A program made the translations under genes and the position numbers. DNA of 63,906 nucleotides, from positions 128,529,417 through 128,593,322 of the forward strand of contig CM044498.1 of NCBI GenBank assembly GCA_024364805.1, read 5' to 3'. Position 1 is the stretch's first letter; every line of letters starts with the position of its first letter. This stretch comes from Euprymna scolopes. Taxonomy: Eukaryota; Mollusca; Cephalopoda; Sepiida; Sepiolidae. This document shows positions 52,573 to 63,050 of this stretch, in pieces. The notes beneath the pieces were generated by a model. That model did no database searches and was not told the DNA's origin. It saw only the letters and a list, made by a program, of their open reading frames with translations.

Positions 52573-53262
52573 TCTCTACTATTACATAAATGACAATTTG
52601 TGTGTCTGAGTTCGTTCCTTATCGACTCTGAAGCATCTGAATATATTTCCCTTAAATTTACAGATCTTTTGTGTATAAATCTAGGAGTGATCTTAGTAAA
52701 ATTTTGTCTCAGAATACCTCGATAATTATCGATAATCGGTAATTTAACCCGTCATTACAATTTATCTATCATAGTTAAAGTTATTTTCACTTTCGTCGCT
52801 TAGCAACAATGATAGAAAAACAGGCCGAGAAAATTCTACTGTGGATGAGTTGATAGCGTGTATTTTTTTTTATTACAAACGTTGTCTTTAGGTTCAAACA
52901 CCGGACGTAAATTTCTTATTTTTTTAACAACTGCAAAGAACTTTAACAGACGTAAAAAGTTACGTTTTTTTATTTCTTTTTTTTTAATAACGTGGTCTGT
53001 AAGTTCCAAACTCGCTCGTAAATTTCTTGATGATTTTTGTTCCTTGGAAAGTAGTTTATATGTGAAATAAGTTTATAAATGAAACAGTAGGTTCTTAAGA
53101 GTGCAATGTAGAATAAAATATATTCGGAGTTAGTTTCTGCATGGAGGCATGCGTACCTTCATCTGGAAGATTTCACATATTTCGATTACAAAAAAAGTAT
53201 AGGAGAATGAAATATTCGTTGAGTATCATGCAATACCGTGCAGCGTCGGGTCTGCCTGCTAG
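52573..53262 (+). mobile_element. non-autonomous Helitron, different family
   Basis: Starts TCTCTACTATTACATAAATG (preceded by A) and ends GCAGCGTCGGGTCTGC, TG, CTAG at 53262 (followed by T). The GCAG/CTGC stem sits two bases inside the CTAG end. TC start, terminal hairpin, CTAG end and A/T host junction are all present. At 690 bp it has no Rep/helicase gene. It contains a T-rich frame at 52858-53070 with no recognisable product. The end touches a short TA tract. Confidence 0.75.
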
Positions 53263-53310
53263 TATATATATATATATATACTGTTCGATCGATCGATAGA
53301 TCGATAGATT
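53263..53310. repeat. TA and GATC-type simple repeats
   Basis: (TA)n to about 53280, then GATCGATC and GATAGATC units. Confidence 0.9.
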
Positions 53311-54736
53311 TGTATATGAGTATGTATGCGTGTCCATGCGTGTTTCCTTATTTAGATGTTAATGGGATATGCGTCATTTTACTGGATGCCCAATATTCAC
53401 CATAATTTCAGACACTCCAACCATGAGATTCTAACCGTTCTTTTTTAGCACAATTTTTCTTTTCATTAACCGTCTATATTCGTTTGCTAGTTTCTAAAAT
53501 TATCTTTAATGAGTTCGGTTGAACTTAAAATAACATTTATCATTCTCTAGCAGGGAGACCTGTCTTTGACCAGGTATGAATGATCGAATAGTGTTTCACA
53601 ATCGTATATTTTTTATTGTCATCGCTATTAGTGAAATCGACCTTTTTCAATCAAATATATTGAGTGCATGCTCTAGTAAGAGACAAATTACGGTTAGCCG
53701 AATGGAAGCTTCACAACAACCCCGTAGATATTTATTCCACAATAAATTGTAGTCTACAATTTAGTATAGATAACCTACTGGTTATATTATAAAATTATTT
53801 CATGTAATAGACTCAATTAAAGTTTAAAATGCAACAGTCGAATATTATACTGCATTTGTCTGCTAGGGGGAAACATTTATTTTCAATGCGTCGCTGTCAT
53901 ATCGAAAAACCTATAGTTGATTTTACCCGTCTAGTCTGACAGCTTGTCTTGTAATATTGGCTTGAATTGAAGTTTAAAATATTTTCAATAACCATAGTGC
54001 CCTTTTTATTTAAAACAATACATCCGATTCCAACGCGTCCCTCTTATATCAAATACCCCCCTTAATGATTTTATTCATCGGGTCTTTCGGCTTGTCTTTC
54101 AAGAAAACTTCTCAAATTTTGTGATTTTAGGCTGTGTAAGACTGTAACTTTGATCAAAATAGGCTCTCGTTTCTTTCATCGGATTTTTTTCCGATTATGG
54201 TGTATCGATACTTTTCGACGACATTCTGATAAAACCCTATCAAGGAGCACTACGAGATACATAAAATATCTTGTTGACTGTAATTATAATATGGTTGCAT
54301 ATGTTCGAGTCTCTAGTAACAAATTCACGCAGACACACACAAATTTATATTTATATAATAATAGAATTATGGCCAGCATTATTACTAACACATTGCTCTA
54401 ACTGCAGCTGTTACTTCTTCCCACTTGTCACTTATTATTGCATATGAGTTTACAGCCAGCTTTCTTAGTACGTAGTTGTACGAAATTCATAGTAATTAGT
54501 GATGGTTTGGAGCTTAATATTAACTATTCTTTCTTTTTTTGTTTGTTGCATTGTATAATAGTTGTCCACAAGCAGAAATTTTCAACCGGATGTCTCACCA
54601 TTACTAGGACCACCAATACTTGTGAGGTCATTGATAACCCAGCCTTGATCGTAAGCATTAATTATCATCTTCTTGTGATCATAGTGAAGCGATCATTTTT
54701 GCCAGTCTATAGAGCCTTCTCGTTCTACATATTCAT
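53311..54736. other. gene-free stretch
   Basis: Plus frames at 54150-54401 and 54438-54740 are not recognised. No supported feature. Confidence 0.5.
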
Positions 54737-54930
54737 GTGATAGTTTGTCTGGGAAAAGGTACGGTATCGTAGGCCAATATTTTCAGTCCACTGTAAAAGA
54801 GGGCCTTTGTGTAATTTTGCACAATCTTATGAGCTACTTCTCTTACAAGCTTGTTTTCTGTTTCTGTGTAATGTGTGAAATATTCTTGGCCCAAAACCTT
54901 TACCACTTCTATAATGTAAGTCTATTGGTT
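54737..54930 (-). other. unidentified coding-like frame
   Basis: A minus-strand frame without ATG stays open for about 65 codons and has protein-like composition (for example VREVAHKIVQNYTKALFYSG and ILAYDTVPFPRQ). I do not recognise the family. It could be part of an old transposable element; the plus-strand frame at 54745-54957 overlaps it and looks less protein-like. Confidence 0.25.
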
Positions 54931-57082
54931 CTTACTTATTTGCATATACCATTTTAATTTCAAGATTCAATTAGTTGAGGGAATATTTACGCTGCGCACA
55001 ATATTCGCCAGCTGTTAGTGGTTAATATATTAATATATGAGAGACCTTCACCTCATGCTTTTCTGTGCAGATAAAGTCGTGATATACACTAATGTATGTA
55101 CACTAGTATGAATAGTGTTAGAAAACTTGTTATTTTAATGTCTGTCGTTATAATACTTTTTTGTGCGCAATCAAAAATATCATATTTGTATATTTAAACT
55201 AGTATAGCAAGCTGGGCAATAGTTTTATCCCTGAACTATATGTTGATTTTTTTTTACTCGCGTACATATTCTATGCATATTTTTTCTCTCCCTGCCCTGG
55301 TAAATAGCGTAGGTTTCTTCTGTAACAATCTAGTCGTGCTTTCCTGTGCTACTTGGACTTTTATTTCAGTATACTCCTCAAACTGTACGTATTCCAATTA
55401 GAACGTAACTTTGATTGAGCACTTTGAATATTTACCTTAGCTTTCACTGAGCACTTTGAACATTTTCCTTGGCGAAATCGCTCCTCATAACCTTTGAGAA
55501 ATTATGTACACTATAAAAGCCACTTCAGTGTATTAACGAGTATACAGCTTAACGTAATCTTTAAAAGTATTGGTTGATTTTTTCGGCTCTGTGTAAGGTA
55601 GTAAGTGAATATGGTTCTATTAAATATTTTAGCAACGGATCTATCATGAAGCTAAAAACTAAAGTTTATACACTATCTTCTTGAAAGATTCATGTTCGGA
55701 TTCTATCGTCAGTGATCGTTATTCTTACATTTCCGTGGTTTAATGCAACATTTTTGGATACATCGTTATGCGTACAACCATGTTTTTCTCAGTTAATATA
55801 TGACGGGTATTTAAATCAATGAATCACATAATCCACACCGGGGCATAATATCATATAGCCCTTGATAATCAATTCAATTAATGCTTAGATTGTGTTGCTT
55901 CGCTCTCGAGTATTCGAATACTATCTTATTAATCAACATCATGTTCTTGATTTCTAATCATTTTATCCTATATCCTCGTGATTGCTTTTCACGCATGACA
56001 CAAGGCAGACATACTCAAAGAAGCTATATGTAATAAAGCCAATAAGGTTTTGTAAGTCGTAGTGAGATAGAAAATTAGTCTATATTTTCTACAGCAGTTC
56101 TTCTTACTCCATTTTTGGTATGAAAGTGTTTTCATATTTTAACAGCTTTTCTAGTGTGGCTTCCTCATATCACACCAGTCTAGTAAAGCATCTACTATAA
56201 TGGTTATGAAACACTGCTAGTTTTTTAAGACAAGAAATAGAAAAAAGTGTTTTTTTTATTTCAACTGATTTTTTCTAAACTGATACAAATTCCGTTTTAT
56301 AATTGCAGGCCTTATCTCTACATCTGTCAGTTCTTCCCTATTTTTACTTTTTTGTCCACAATTAACTTAGCTTCTTGGTTTTAATGCATATCGTCTTCAA
56401 ACAGAGATATCTTGTAATATGTCCGCTATGGGTTTTGGTGGTTTTTCAACCTTGAGTGTTTTCATTATAAAGAATCTGTAGAACAGACATGTATTTTTTA
56501 ATGGATTTGTTATAGTTCGCCCTCTTTTTATTATCCGTTATTCTGTTTATTTTATAAAGTGAAGGAATGTAGTTTCCAAGTTGAATAGTTGCGATCTCAG
56601 TTTATTCTATAATTACATTATGTTTAGTATGAGTATGTTTTTGATATTTTAAACCGCCCTACACAGTACGAACGGCATGGAATTGTCTAGTCTAGAAGAA
56701 TTCTTTTTTCTGCCCAGGTGTAGTTGATATTATGGGTAGAGATTCCATGGTAGTGTAATGCATTTTGTTCTCCATTCACAATTTCTTTGGCAATTGAGGA
56801 AGTGCATTTCTGACATTTAAGGATCCTGTAACACAGATAATTTGGTTCATCTTTGGTAGGGAGATTTTACAACGAATTGGTATTTTTAGAGTGTTTTCAT
56901 CACTGCCGAGGTAGATTTGTGGCAATGGCTGTCTTCAATATTCATGGAATATAACACAAACATCTTGATAAGTTCGTCCTCAATAACAATTATTTATTTC
57001 CTGGTTCCGGGAACTCAGGAGATGATGCTGTCTATTCATGTTTTTACCCTAGAGCAAAAATTACTTAAGTTCAATATAAAAC
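54931..57082. other. gene-free or unrecognised stretch
   Basis: Minus-strand fragments near 56430-56300 look faintly coding but cannot be assigned. No element ends were seen. Confidence 0.4.
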
Positions 57083-57139
57083 AATTTAGTAACTGACGTT
57101 TCTGAATTTTTAAGATGAGGAATGGTTATTGGTATTAAT

Positions 57140-57315
57140 ATTCATCGGACTACTGTTCTCACGTTGAGTGTGATTTTCACGTTTCGGTCGATATAACCCT
57201 CGACCTTCTTCATGTGTATCTTGTCAAACTCGGTAATGTTTGTGTCTAACTTGTGAATTTGGACGGAATTTCCAGCGGACCCCTTTATTTACTTCACGGG
57301 GGTAGCATGTTCATA
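57140..57315 (-). repeat. left pseudo-LTR of the Penelope-like element
   Basis: Matches the reverse complement of 58540-58705 over about 165 bases (shared blocks GGACTACTGTTCTCA, GAGTGTGATTTTCAC, GTTTCGGTCGATATAACC, GACCTTCTTC, GGACGGAATTTC, CCTTTATTTACTTCACGG). It lies at the 3' side of the coding strand. Confidence 0.85.
57181..57213 (-). ncRNA. hammerhead-like motif in left pseudo-LTR
   Basis: Minus strand: a CTGANGA-like box ending GAAGA, then stem II GGTCG/CGACC with a ten-base loop, then GAAAC. This is the hammerhead core arrangement known from Penelope-like elements. The box departs slightly from consensus and one unpaired A precedes stem II, so activity is doubtful. Confidence 0.5.
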
Positions 57316-57625
57316 TTCCGTCAGTCATGCTTGGATAGAGGTCCTAAGTAATTCGCAAATGTATACTTCGGTCGCCCACACTGAGGAGTCAACTTTCAAC
57401 TCCAGAGGAATATGATGTTTACAGTTGATTTTACCCATTACTATTACCACTGCGCCAGGCGTCCTTGGTGAAAGTCTGGTACGATTTTACGAGCCTTAAA
57501 CCTACTTTATATATCTAGTTGTAAATATCACCATTTATTACTAATTATTACTATATATTAATGTGTGTCTATCTCTATACTTATTACTTGTATATATTAA
57601 TGTTTTTACTTATTACTTGTATATA

Positions 57626-57943
57626 TTATCTATTGTTTACAATTGCTGGTTCCCATATCATATTGAATTCTATACTAGGTGTACTTAGCAGTTGGTTATT
57701 CCTCGGCAGGTGTGCTGCTTCTTTCAGTCGTCTTTCTCTCCACCGTTCCTCTCTATCTATAATTTTTACTACGTCCAATAATGGTAGATGGTTTCCCTTT
57801 TCTTTCCAGATATTATCAGCTATACCTGACTTTGCAGTCTCTCCAGGTATTACGGCCTTTCGGTGTTCTTCTAACCGTACTTTCAGTGAACGACACGTTT
57901 CACTTTTGTATGACTTTCCACATTTACATGGGATTTCATACAC
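57626..57943 (-). pseudogene. GIY-YIG endonuclease of the Penelope-like element
   Basis: About 105 codons. It reads YEIPCKCGKSYKSETCRSLK at the start, matching the 'Y-IPC-CG--YIGET-R-L--R--EH' signature of the Penelope GIY-YIG domain, then RLEEHRKAV, and a C-terminal half with IWKEKGNHLPLLDVVKIIDR and WRERRLKEA. In the family this domain nicks target DNA. The fragment stands alone, since most of the RT is missing upstream. Confidence 0.75.
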
Positions 57944-58383
57944 AGTTCTTAGTCATGATTTTTTTTTCTGAAAGGGGCTTGACTCCCACAGGCTTTTCCG
58001 GAAAGTTGAATCACTCCTGAATACTGTCCTGATGTCATATGGATTACATACTCGTTGAAGTTTTTGAGACAATCCCTTCATGTATGGTATACACACTGTG
58101 GCGAGTTTCTGAGTGGTGTCCTTTTGTGTTTGGTCCAGGTTTCTTTTACCTGATATCATTCTCTCTGAATAGTTGATTCGCTGGAGGTTTTCTCTTAAAC
58201 TGTCATCTTCTCTTGATTTGCTCTGATATTACTACATATTGCTTTTCCTCGTGTTGTAGGAAACGGATGATTCCTTTCTTTACATTATATGGATGGTGAG
58301 AGTTGTAGTTTACATAGTGCATATCAATACAAGATTGAAAGTATGTTTAAGGCTCCTAAATTCGTACCAAAATTGTTCGTACG

Positions 58384-58473
58384 GCCCGTAACGCAGAGGT
58401 TATAGTACTGGGATAAGTCAATTGTAAATGTGATATTCTCCCGAAGGTTGAAGGTTCAATCCTCAGTATGGGC
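58384..58473 (+). tRNA. tRNA-like pseudogene inside the Penelope-like element
   Basis: GCCCGTA (58384-58390) can pair with TATGGGC (58467-58473) as a seven-base acceptor stem with one G-U pair. An A-box-like region ACGCAGAGGTTATAGTACTGG and a perfect-looking B box GGTTCAATCC at 58453-58462 lie between. The D stem CAG/CTG forms. The spacing of the T arm is one base off and the anticodon arm is unclear, so it is a tRNA pseudogene or SINE head, not a working tRNA. Why it sits between the RT remnant and the right repeat is unknown. Confidence 0.5.
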
Positions 58474-58539
58474 GATCTAAATATACATTTGCGAATAACT
58501 TAAGCCCTCTATTAAATCATCGCTGAAGGAACAAGAGCA

Positions 58540-58705
58540 CGCTGCCACCGTGAAGTAAATAAAGGGTCCCGCCTGAAATTCCGTCCAAATTCCTGAGTTC
58601 GACAGAAACATTACAGAGTTTTACAAGATACACCGGAAGAAGGTCGGGGGTTATATCGACCGAAACGTTGTGAAAATCACACTCAAGATGAGAACAGTAG
58701 TCCAA
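58540..58705 (+). repeat. right pseudo-LTR (inverted)
   Basis: Reverse-complement partner of 57140-57315, on the opposite strand to the coding sequence. Confidence 0.85.
58634..58671 (+). ncRNA. hammerhead-like motif in right pseudo-LTR
   Basis: Near-consensus CTGANGA box (58634-58640), stem II GGTCG (58642-58646) pairing with CGACC (58657-58661), ten-base loop, then GAAAC (58662-58666). Same design as the left copy but on the opposite strand. The stem is fully paired in both copies. The core box is not perfect. Confidence 0.5.
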
Positions 58706-58732
58706 TGAGTAATAATATAAATTTAGTAACTG

Positions 58733-59306
58733 TTTTGATAATTGCTACCAACCTGTCGGGGAAGAAGGTATAATCATGGTGATGTTTATTCGTAGCAAGT
58801 GTAATGAAGTTAGTCTGTTCATCGGAAACATCAAATACATGAAGTGTTTCTGGCTGCACAGTTGGTATAGTGCATTAATTTGTTATGGCACTTGGCAGTA
58901 ATTGCAATATGATTATTCTCTAATCGATATGTGGCGTTTCCCATGAAGGATACTATTTTAATCTCAACTGTCTAGCCCAGACTCACCTAACAATGTTCTG
59001 CTGTTATAAAAGTGCAAGTACTTATCAAATTACATAAAGTAAATTTCTGATGTGCAACATTGTGTATATATGTTCATATGTGCCCTAAGTCTAAAAATAA
59101 ACCCTGGATATAACTGAACATTTTAGTTTTCTTAACGGTGCCATTTTATTTGTTTTATATGACTTTTAGCAAACAGTGGTTGACTGCAGAAAATAACGAA
59201 ATAATAAAAAGAAAATAGATTAATAAAAATGATCATCATGTTTATGGTTCATTCACTATAAAGTGCATTTAAAATAATATCAGGAAATCATACGCCGAAT
59301 TATAAA
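58733..59306. other. gene-free stretch
   Basis: No supported feature. Confidence 0.5.
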
Positions 59307-59395
<89 letters not shown>

Positions 59396-59538
59396 AGTTA
59401 TAAATATGTATGGTGTTTAAGCTACACTGAATATTCCGCGTTTCATCCACTATATTGAGCACTGTTAAAGTATATACTTAAAGTTTACGCATAAATTTGT
59501 ACTTTCGTATATCAATTTCATGTGAGTAAATGAAGTAG

Positions 59539-59583
<45 letters not shown>

Positions 59584-59606
59584 TATATATATATATATAT
59601 ATATTA
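59307..59606. repeat. two (TA)n microsatellites
   Basis: TA tracts at about 59307-59392 and 59540-59605, with unique sequence between. The second is interrupted by TTAATA. Confidence 0.95.
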
Positions 59607-61434
59607 ATATAATATTAAAAATAGCATACGTATTTTATAACATATTAAGGACGCGTAATTGCAGATGGACTTGTTAGAGCATTACAATATATTTGTATAT
59701 ATTACAAGGTGAACCTTTCGAATGTTGAAGCTTTTAAATTATAATAAACTTTTAATAAACTTCAACATCTTTTACAAATCTTGAAACCATGACAAATTTA
59801 AATGTTAAGGTTAAGTCGTATTGTTTATATTACTTGTATTGATCTACCTATTTTTCACATCCTGAATGTTATATGTTCAAGAGCATTGCACAAATAACAC
59901 TCAAGATTACAATAATAGTCTGATCAATACAAGTAATATCACATTTTAGATACCATGAATACATTAATCTGCATTCATTGTTGAATGTTTCGCTGAATTA
60001 TTTATTTTATTTACTTTGAATAATGGGAGATATCTACGTTAATTTGTTAATAGATTATATCTAGCGTTCCTATCGCACTTTTGTGAGTTTATATGCATCA
60101 TTCATGATGAATGTCTATAGTTTGTATATAACCATTAATGAAGGGGGGTGTTCCAAAAGTATATGCTTCTATTTTTTTTTAAACGAACATACGTTAAACA
60201 CGATGCCTGGATGCGGGTGTCTGGGGAGCACTTTGTGATACGATGCCATTCTAACAGTGTATTTTTTTCTTATTTTCGCGACTCTAAAATAATAGAGAGC
60301 TACTGCCACGAATTAAGTACCGCTAGAATAGTCGACATCCTTGGCTCAAGCTATGTTCACTCTACTACCCATTACCGGTCCACATACACTTTTATTTTCT
60401 AGAAATACATTGACACATCCTTTCTTTTGTAGACATATCTCTGACTATAATATCACATGCTCAATATCTGCAACAAAATCGATGACAAAATTATAAGTTC
60501 TCCCTCTGAAATATCCGGGTGTTCACATTGACTGGAAACTGACTGATCTATTATTGAGATGACATCATAATCAAAAATGGAACGTGTCAGACCTTCACAA
60601 ACATGGCCTCTCTATATACACAAAGCAATCCCTTTAAAAATATTAGACCAGCACCAAAAATATTAACCGCTCTAATCGTAAATTTAAGAAATAATATTTT
60701 TACTGTTACTACACAGACAGTGTCACCACGAAACTAATTCCGTTAAAGGAAGACCCCCTGATACAAACATAATTAACATTTACGGTTCACATTATTTTAT
60801 TCATTACTTCGATTCACGGTAACAAAATTAAACTATTTTTATTTGTATTATTTTAAATTTAATTTTGTTTTCAAAGAATTGCCCCTTTTTCCTGTTTTGA
60901 TTTTTTTTTTTTTTACTTTACATTAGTTCCAGTATTCACCTTAAAAATACAGTCTATGTGTGAAAAAACTATACGATTTATGGTAAAGATGTTTTTTTTT
61001 TAAATTTTGCTACTTCGAGTCTCCGTACCGTACAATCAACATGTCTATTTTCTTTGTTGTGTTTCTATACACAGTTTACTACATTGTTTGTCCCTAACAT
61101 TTAATCATTACCATAGACTATGCATTTTTTTTTATTTTCGTTTTTTTGTTTTCCGTGTTTTATTATTGTTACTTCGAATTCTTTCCTTTGCTCAGCATAA
61201 AAAGTACAATCCCTGCTCTCTCCAAAGTTAACATTTAGAGTTATGATTGTTTTTGTTTTTTTTTACTTCGATTCTCTTTACCAAACCCTCGACAATGTTA
61301 TTTTCTTTGTTTTACGCTAACATTATTTCATGACCGTAATCTGACATTTTATGTGTGTCAAGTTCGATTTGTGTGTGAATCTTGATCCTTTTAAACTGTC
61401 TACGCATTCTTATTTGCGAAGAGTATGAATGTAA
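59607..61434. other. gene-free stretch with a perfect inverted repeat
   Basis: ATATTACTTGTATTGATC at 59827-59844 is perfectly inverted at 59922-59939. The phrase TTACTTCGATTCT and variants recur near 60804, 61010, 61170 and 61265, a possible decayed tandem repeat. An 84-codon frame at 60148-60402 is unrecognised. Confidence 0.5.
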
Positions 61435-62125
61435 GCGGGCGCGTGTTGTACGTGTGTGTGTACGTGTGTGTACGCATGATTTTGTGTTTGTGCGTGTGCA
61501 TTAGTTTGTTTGTGAGTGTGTGCACCCGTGTGTTTCTACTAGTGTGTGGGCGTGTTTGTGTGTATATATTGTGTGTGCATTTATGATTTTTCTCTGTGTG
61601 CGTGAGTTTATTTATGCGTGCGCTCGTGTGCGTTCGTGAACCTTGCCTTAATATATGTGTGTGCGTGTTTGTGTTTACATCTGTGTGTTCGTGGGTGTGT
61701 TTTTGTGCATGTGTGTTATTTGCACGTGTGTGTTTTTGCATGTGCATATGTTTTTTTCTCCCGCGTTTGTGTGGGTGATATTGATCCTTTATGTGCGCCT
61801 GTTTATTTGGGTGTTGTCGTGTGTTTGATCGTGTGCGTTTGTGTGTACGTCCGCGTGGGTGAGCGTGTTTCTGTTTTGTGCGTATGCGTGTTTTTGTCTG
61901 TGCTCCCGTGTGTGTTGGCCTTTGCTCATGTGCATATTTATTTTTGTGGGAGCGTGCGTTGTTTTCCTCTTGTGAGTGTTTTTGTTTGGCTTCTGTGTAT
62001 GTTAGAGTGTGTGCGTGCGTGTGTGCGTGTGTTCAAGTGTGGGTTGTTTCTGTGTGCGTATTTATTCTTTCAGTGTGTGTGTGTTTGCCTGTGTGTTTTT
62101 GTGCGCGCGTGTGTGTGCCTCTGAT
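61435..62125. repeat. cryptic GT-rich repeat, about 690 bp
   Basis: Irregular GTGTGTTTGTGCGTGT-type sequence with strong strand asymmetry. Open frames of up to 168 codons on the plus strand (61618-62124) are Val/Cys-rich by-products of the repeat and are not genes. Confidence 0.9.
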
Positions 62126-62197
62126 ACACAAATCAATCTAATACGTGCGTCAACAAGACTCAGGCACGGCAACGCGTAGCTGGGCGGGTTTCACTAG
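62126..62197 (+). mobile_element. Helitron-like 3' terminus
   Basis: GGCAACGCGTAGCTGGGCGG, TTTCA then CTAG at 62194-62197, followed by T. This resembles the ends at 26229 and 53262. The GT-rich tract may be part of the element, but no 5' end was found. Confidence 0.45.
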
Positions 62198-62479
62198 TTT
62201 AAATAATAAATAATAATTATACGTTTTCAATTGTAAACAATTTTAAATTTTCAGTGTAATGCATATACGTTTTATTTACTTCAAATATAAGTAGCAGCTA
62301 ATAACTGTAATAGCATAAAAGAGTCTTTCAGTTACAAATAATTTACGTAAATTCTTATTTTATACCGAAATACAACAGGTACCTCCAAAAGCAATACAAG
62401 GTGGAACGAGAAAATTATTGCCCTAAAAATTTCTGTTTGAAACCAAAGGTTTTTTTTTTCAGACCATCTACTAGTTGGT
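62198..62479. other. short gene-free stretch
   Basis: Nothing seen. Confidence 0.4.
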
Positions 62480-63050
62480 CAATTGAGTACAAATCACCAG
62501 AGCGATAGGGGGTACTATCATGTCTAAAAGTGACACCATCTTCAACGATCGAGATCATAGATGCACTGGTGTAAAAATTCCCCCTACTGATCAAGCTGAC
62601 AACTGCACCATTCCCAACACACTCAAAATCACAATCCGGATGGTTTAACGCTTAAGAGCACACCATAACGAAATTTACAGCAATGGTTATTGTCTTTGGT
62701 GGGGTTTTAAGTGAGGACCACATTATGCAAAACTTCGAAGTCGGTTTGAAAGTCAACACCAAAGTAAACCTAGATGTGCTGCAGATTGCGGTGATCTGGC
62801 ATAAGCAAATGGTAGAACTTGGTTGTGGTAAAGTACTCTGCGGCAGACCAGAAGTCTAAAAAGACCCAAGCTTAGCTTTAGAAGGTCATATATCGAGAAC
62901 ATCACAAACATGACCTCATAACACCAACGCAATGAGTATCACCGCCGCTCTCCGTATACCCCAGCGCTTGTGGAAAAGGCAGGGTCACATTTCCAGACAT
63001 TTACCGAGGTAGTTATTGCGACTAAAGGCGACTACATTATATAGATGTCA
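62480..63050 (+). mobile_element. mariner-superfamily transposase relic
   Basis: Plus strand at about 62682-62820 reads MVIVFGGVLSEDHIMQ, then FEVGLKVNTKVNLDVLQ, matching the canonical 'MVFGVVSSDGHVMPPHFFE-GLKVN---YLDVL' of one mariner lineage. The catalytic QQDSAP block is absent. A later piece with PHNTNAMSITAAL (near 62918-62955) corresponds to the C-terminal PHNTKASL region. It is the same lineage as the relic at 21070-21440. Frame changes and deletions show it is dead. Confidence 0.7.

Larger units (their letters stand above)
57096..58719 (-). mobile_element. Penelope-like element with inverted terminal repeats
   Basis: A bounded insertion. The 13-base direct repeat AATTTAGTAACTG stands at 57083-57095 and again at 58720-58732, a likely target-site duplication. 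Inside, a left repeat (about 57140-57315) and an inverted right repeat (about 58540-58705) flank minus-strand coding sequence: the end of the RT (HYVNYNSHHPYNVKKG near 58330-58285), the linker (VCIPYMKGLSQKLQRVCNPY near 58100-58040) and a GIY-YIG domain. Penelope elements are known to carry such pseudo-LTRs, sometimes inverted. The copy lacks most of the RT and has a few breaks. Confidence 0.8.

Noticed and set aside
60148-60402. 84-codon frame starting near a GGGTGTTCCAAAAGT sequence resembling a transposon end
   Set aside because: No matching inverted end was found and the frame has no recognisable motif.
61618-62124. 168-codon Val/Cys-rich frame
   Set aside because: It is a by-product of the GT-rich repeat and shows no domain or transmembrane logic beyond composition.
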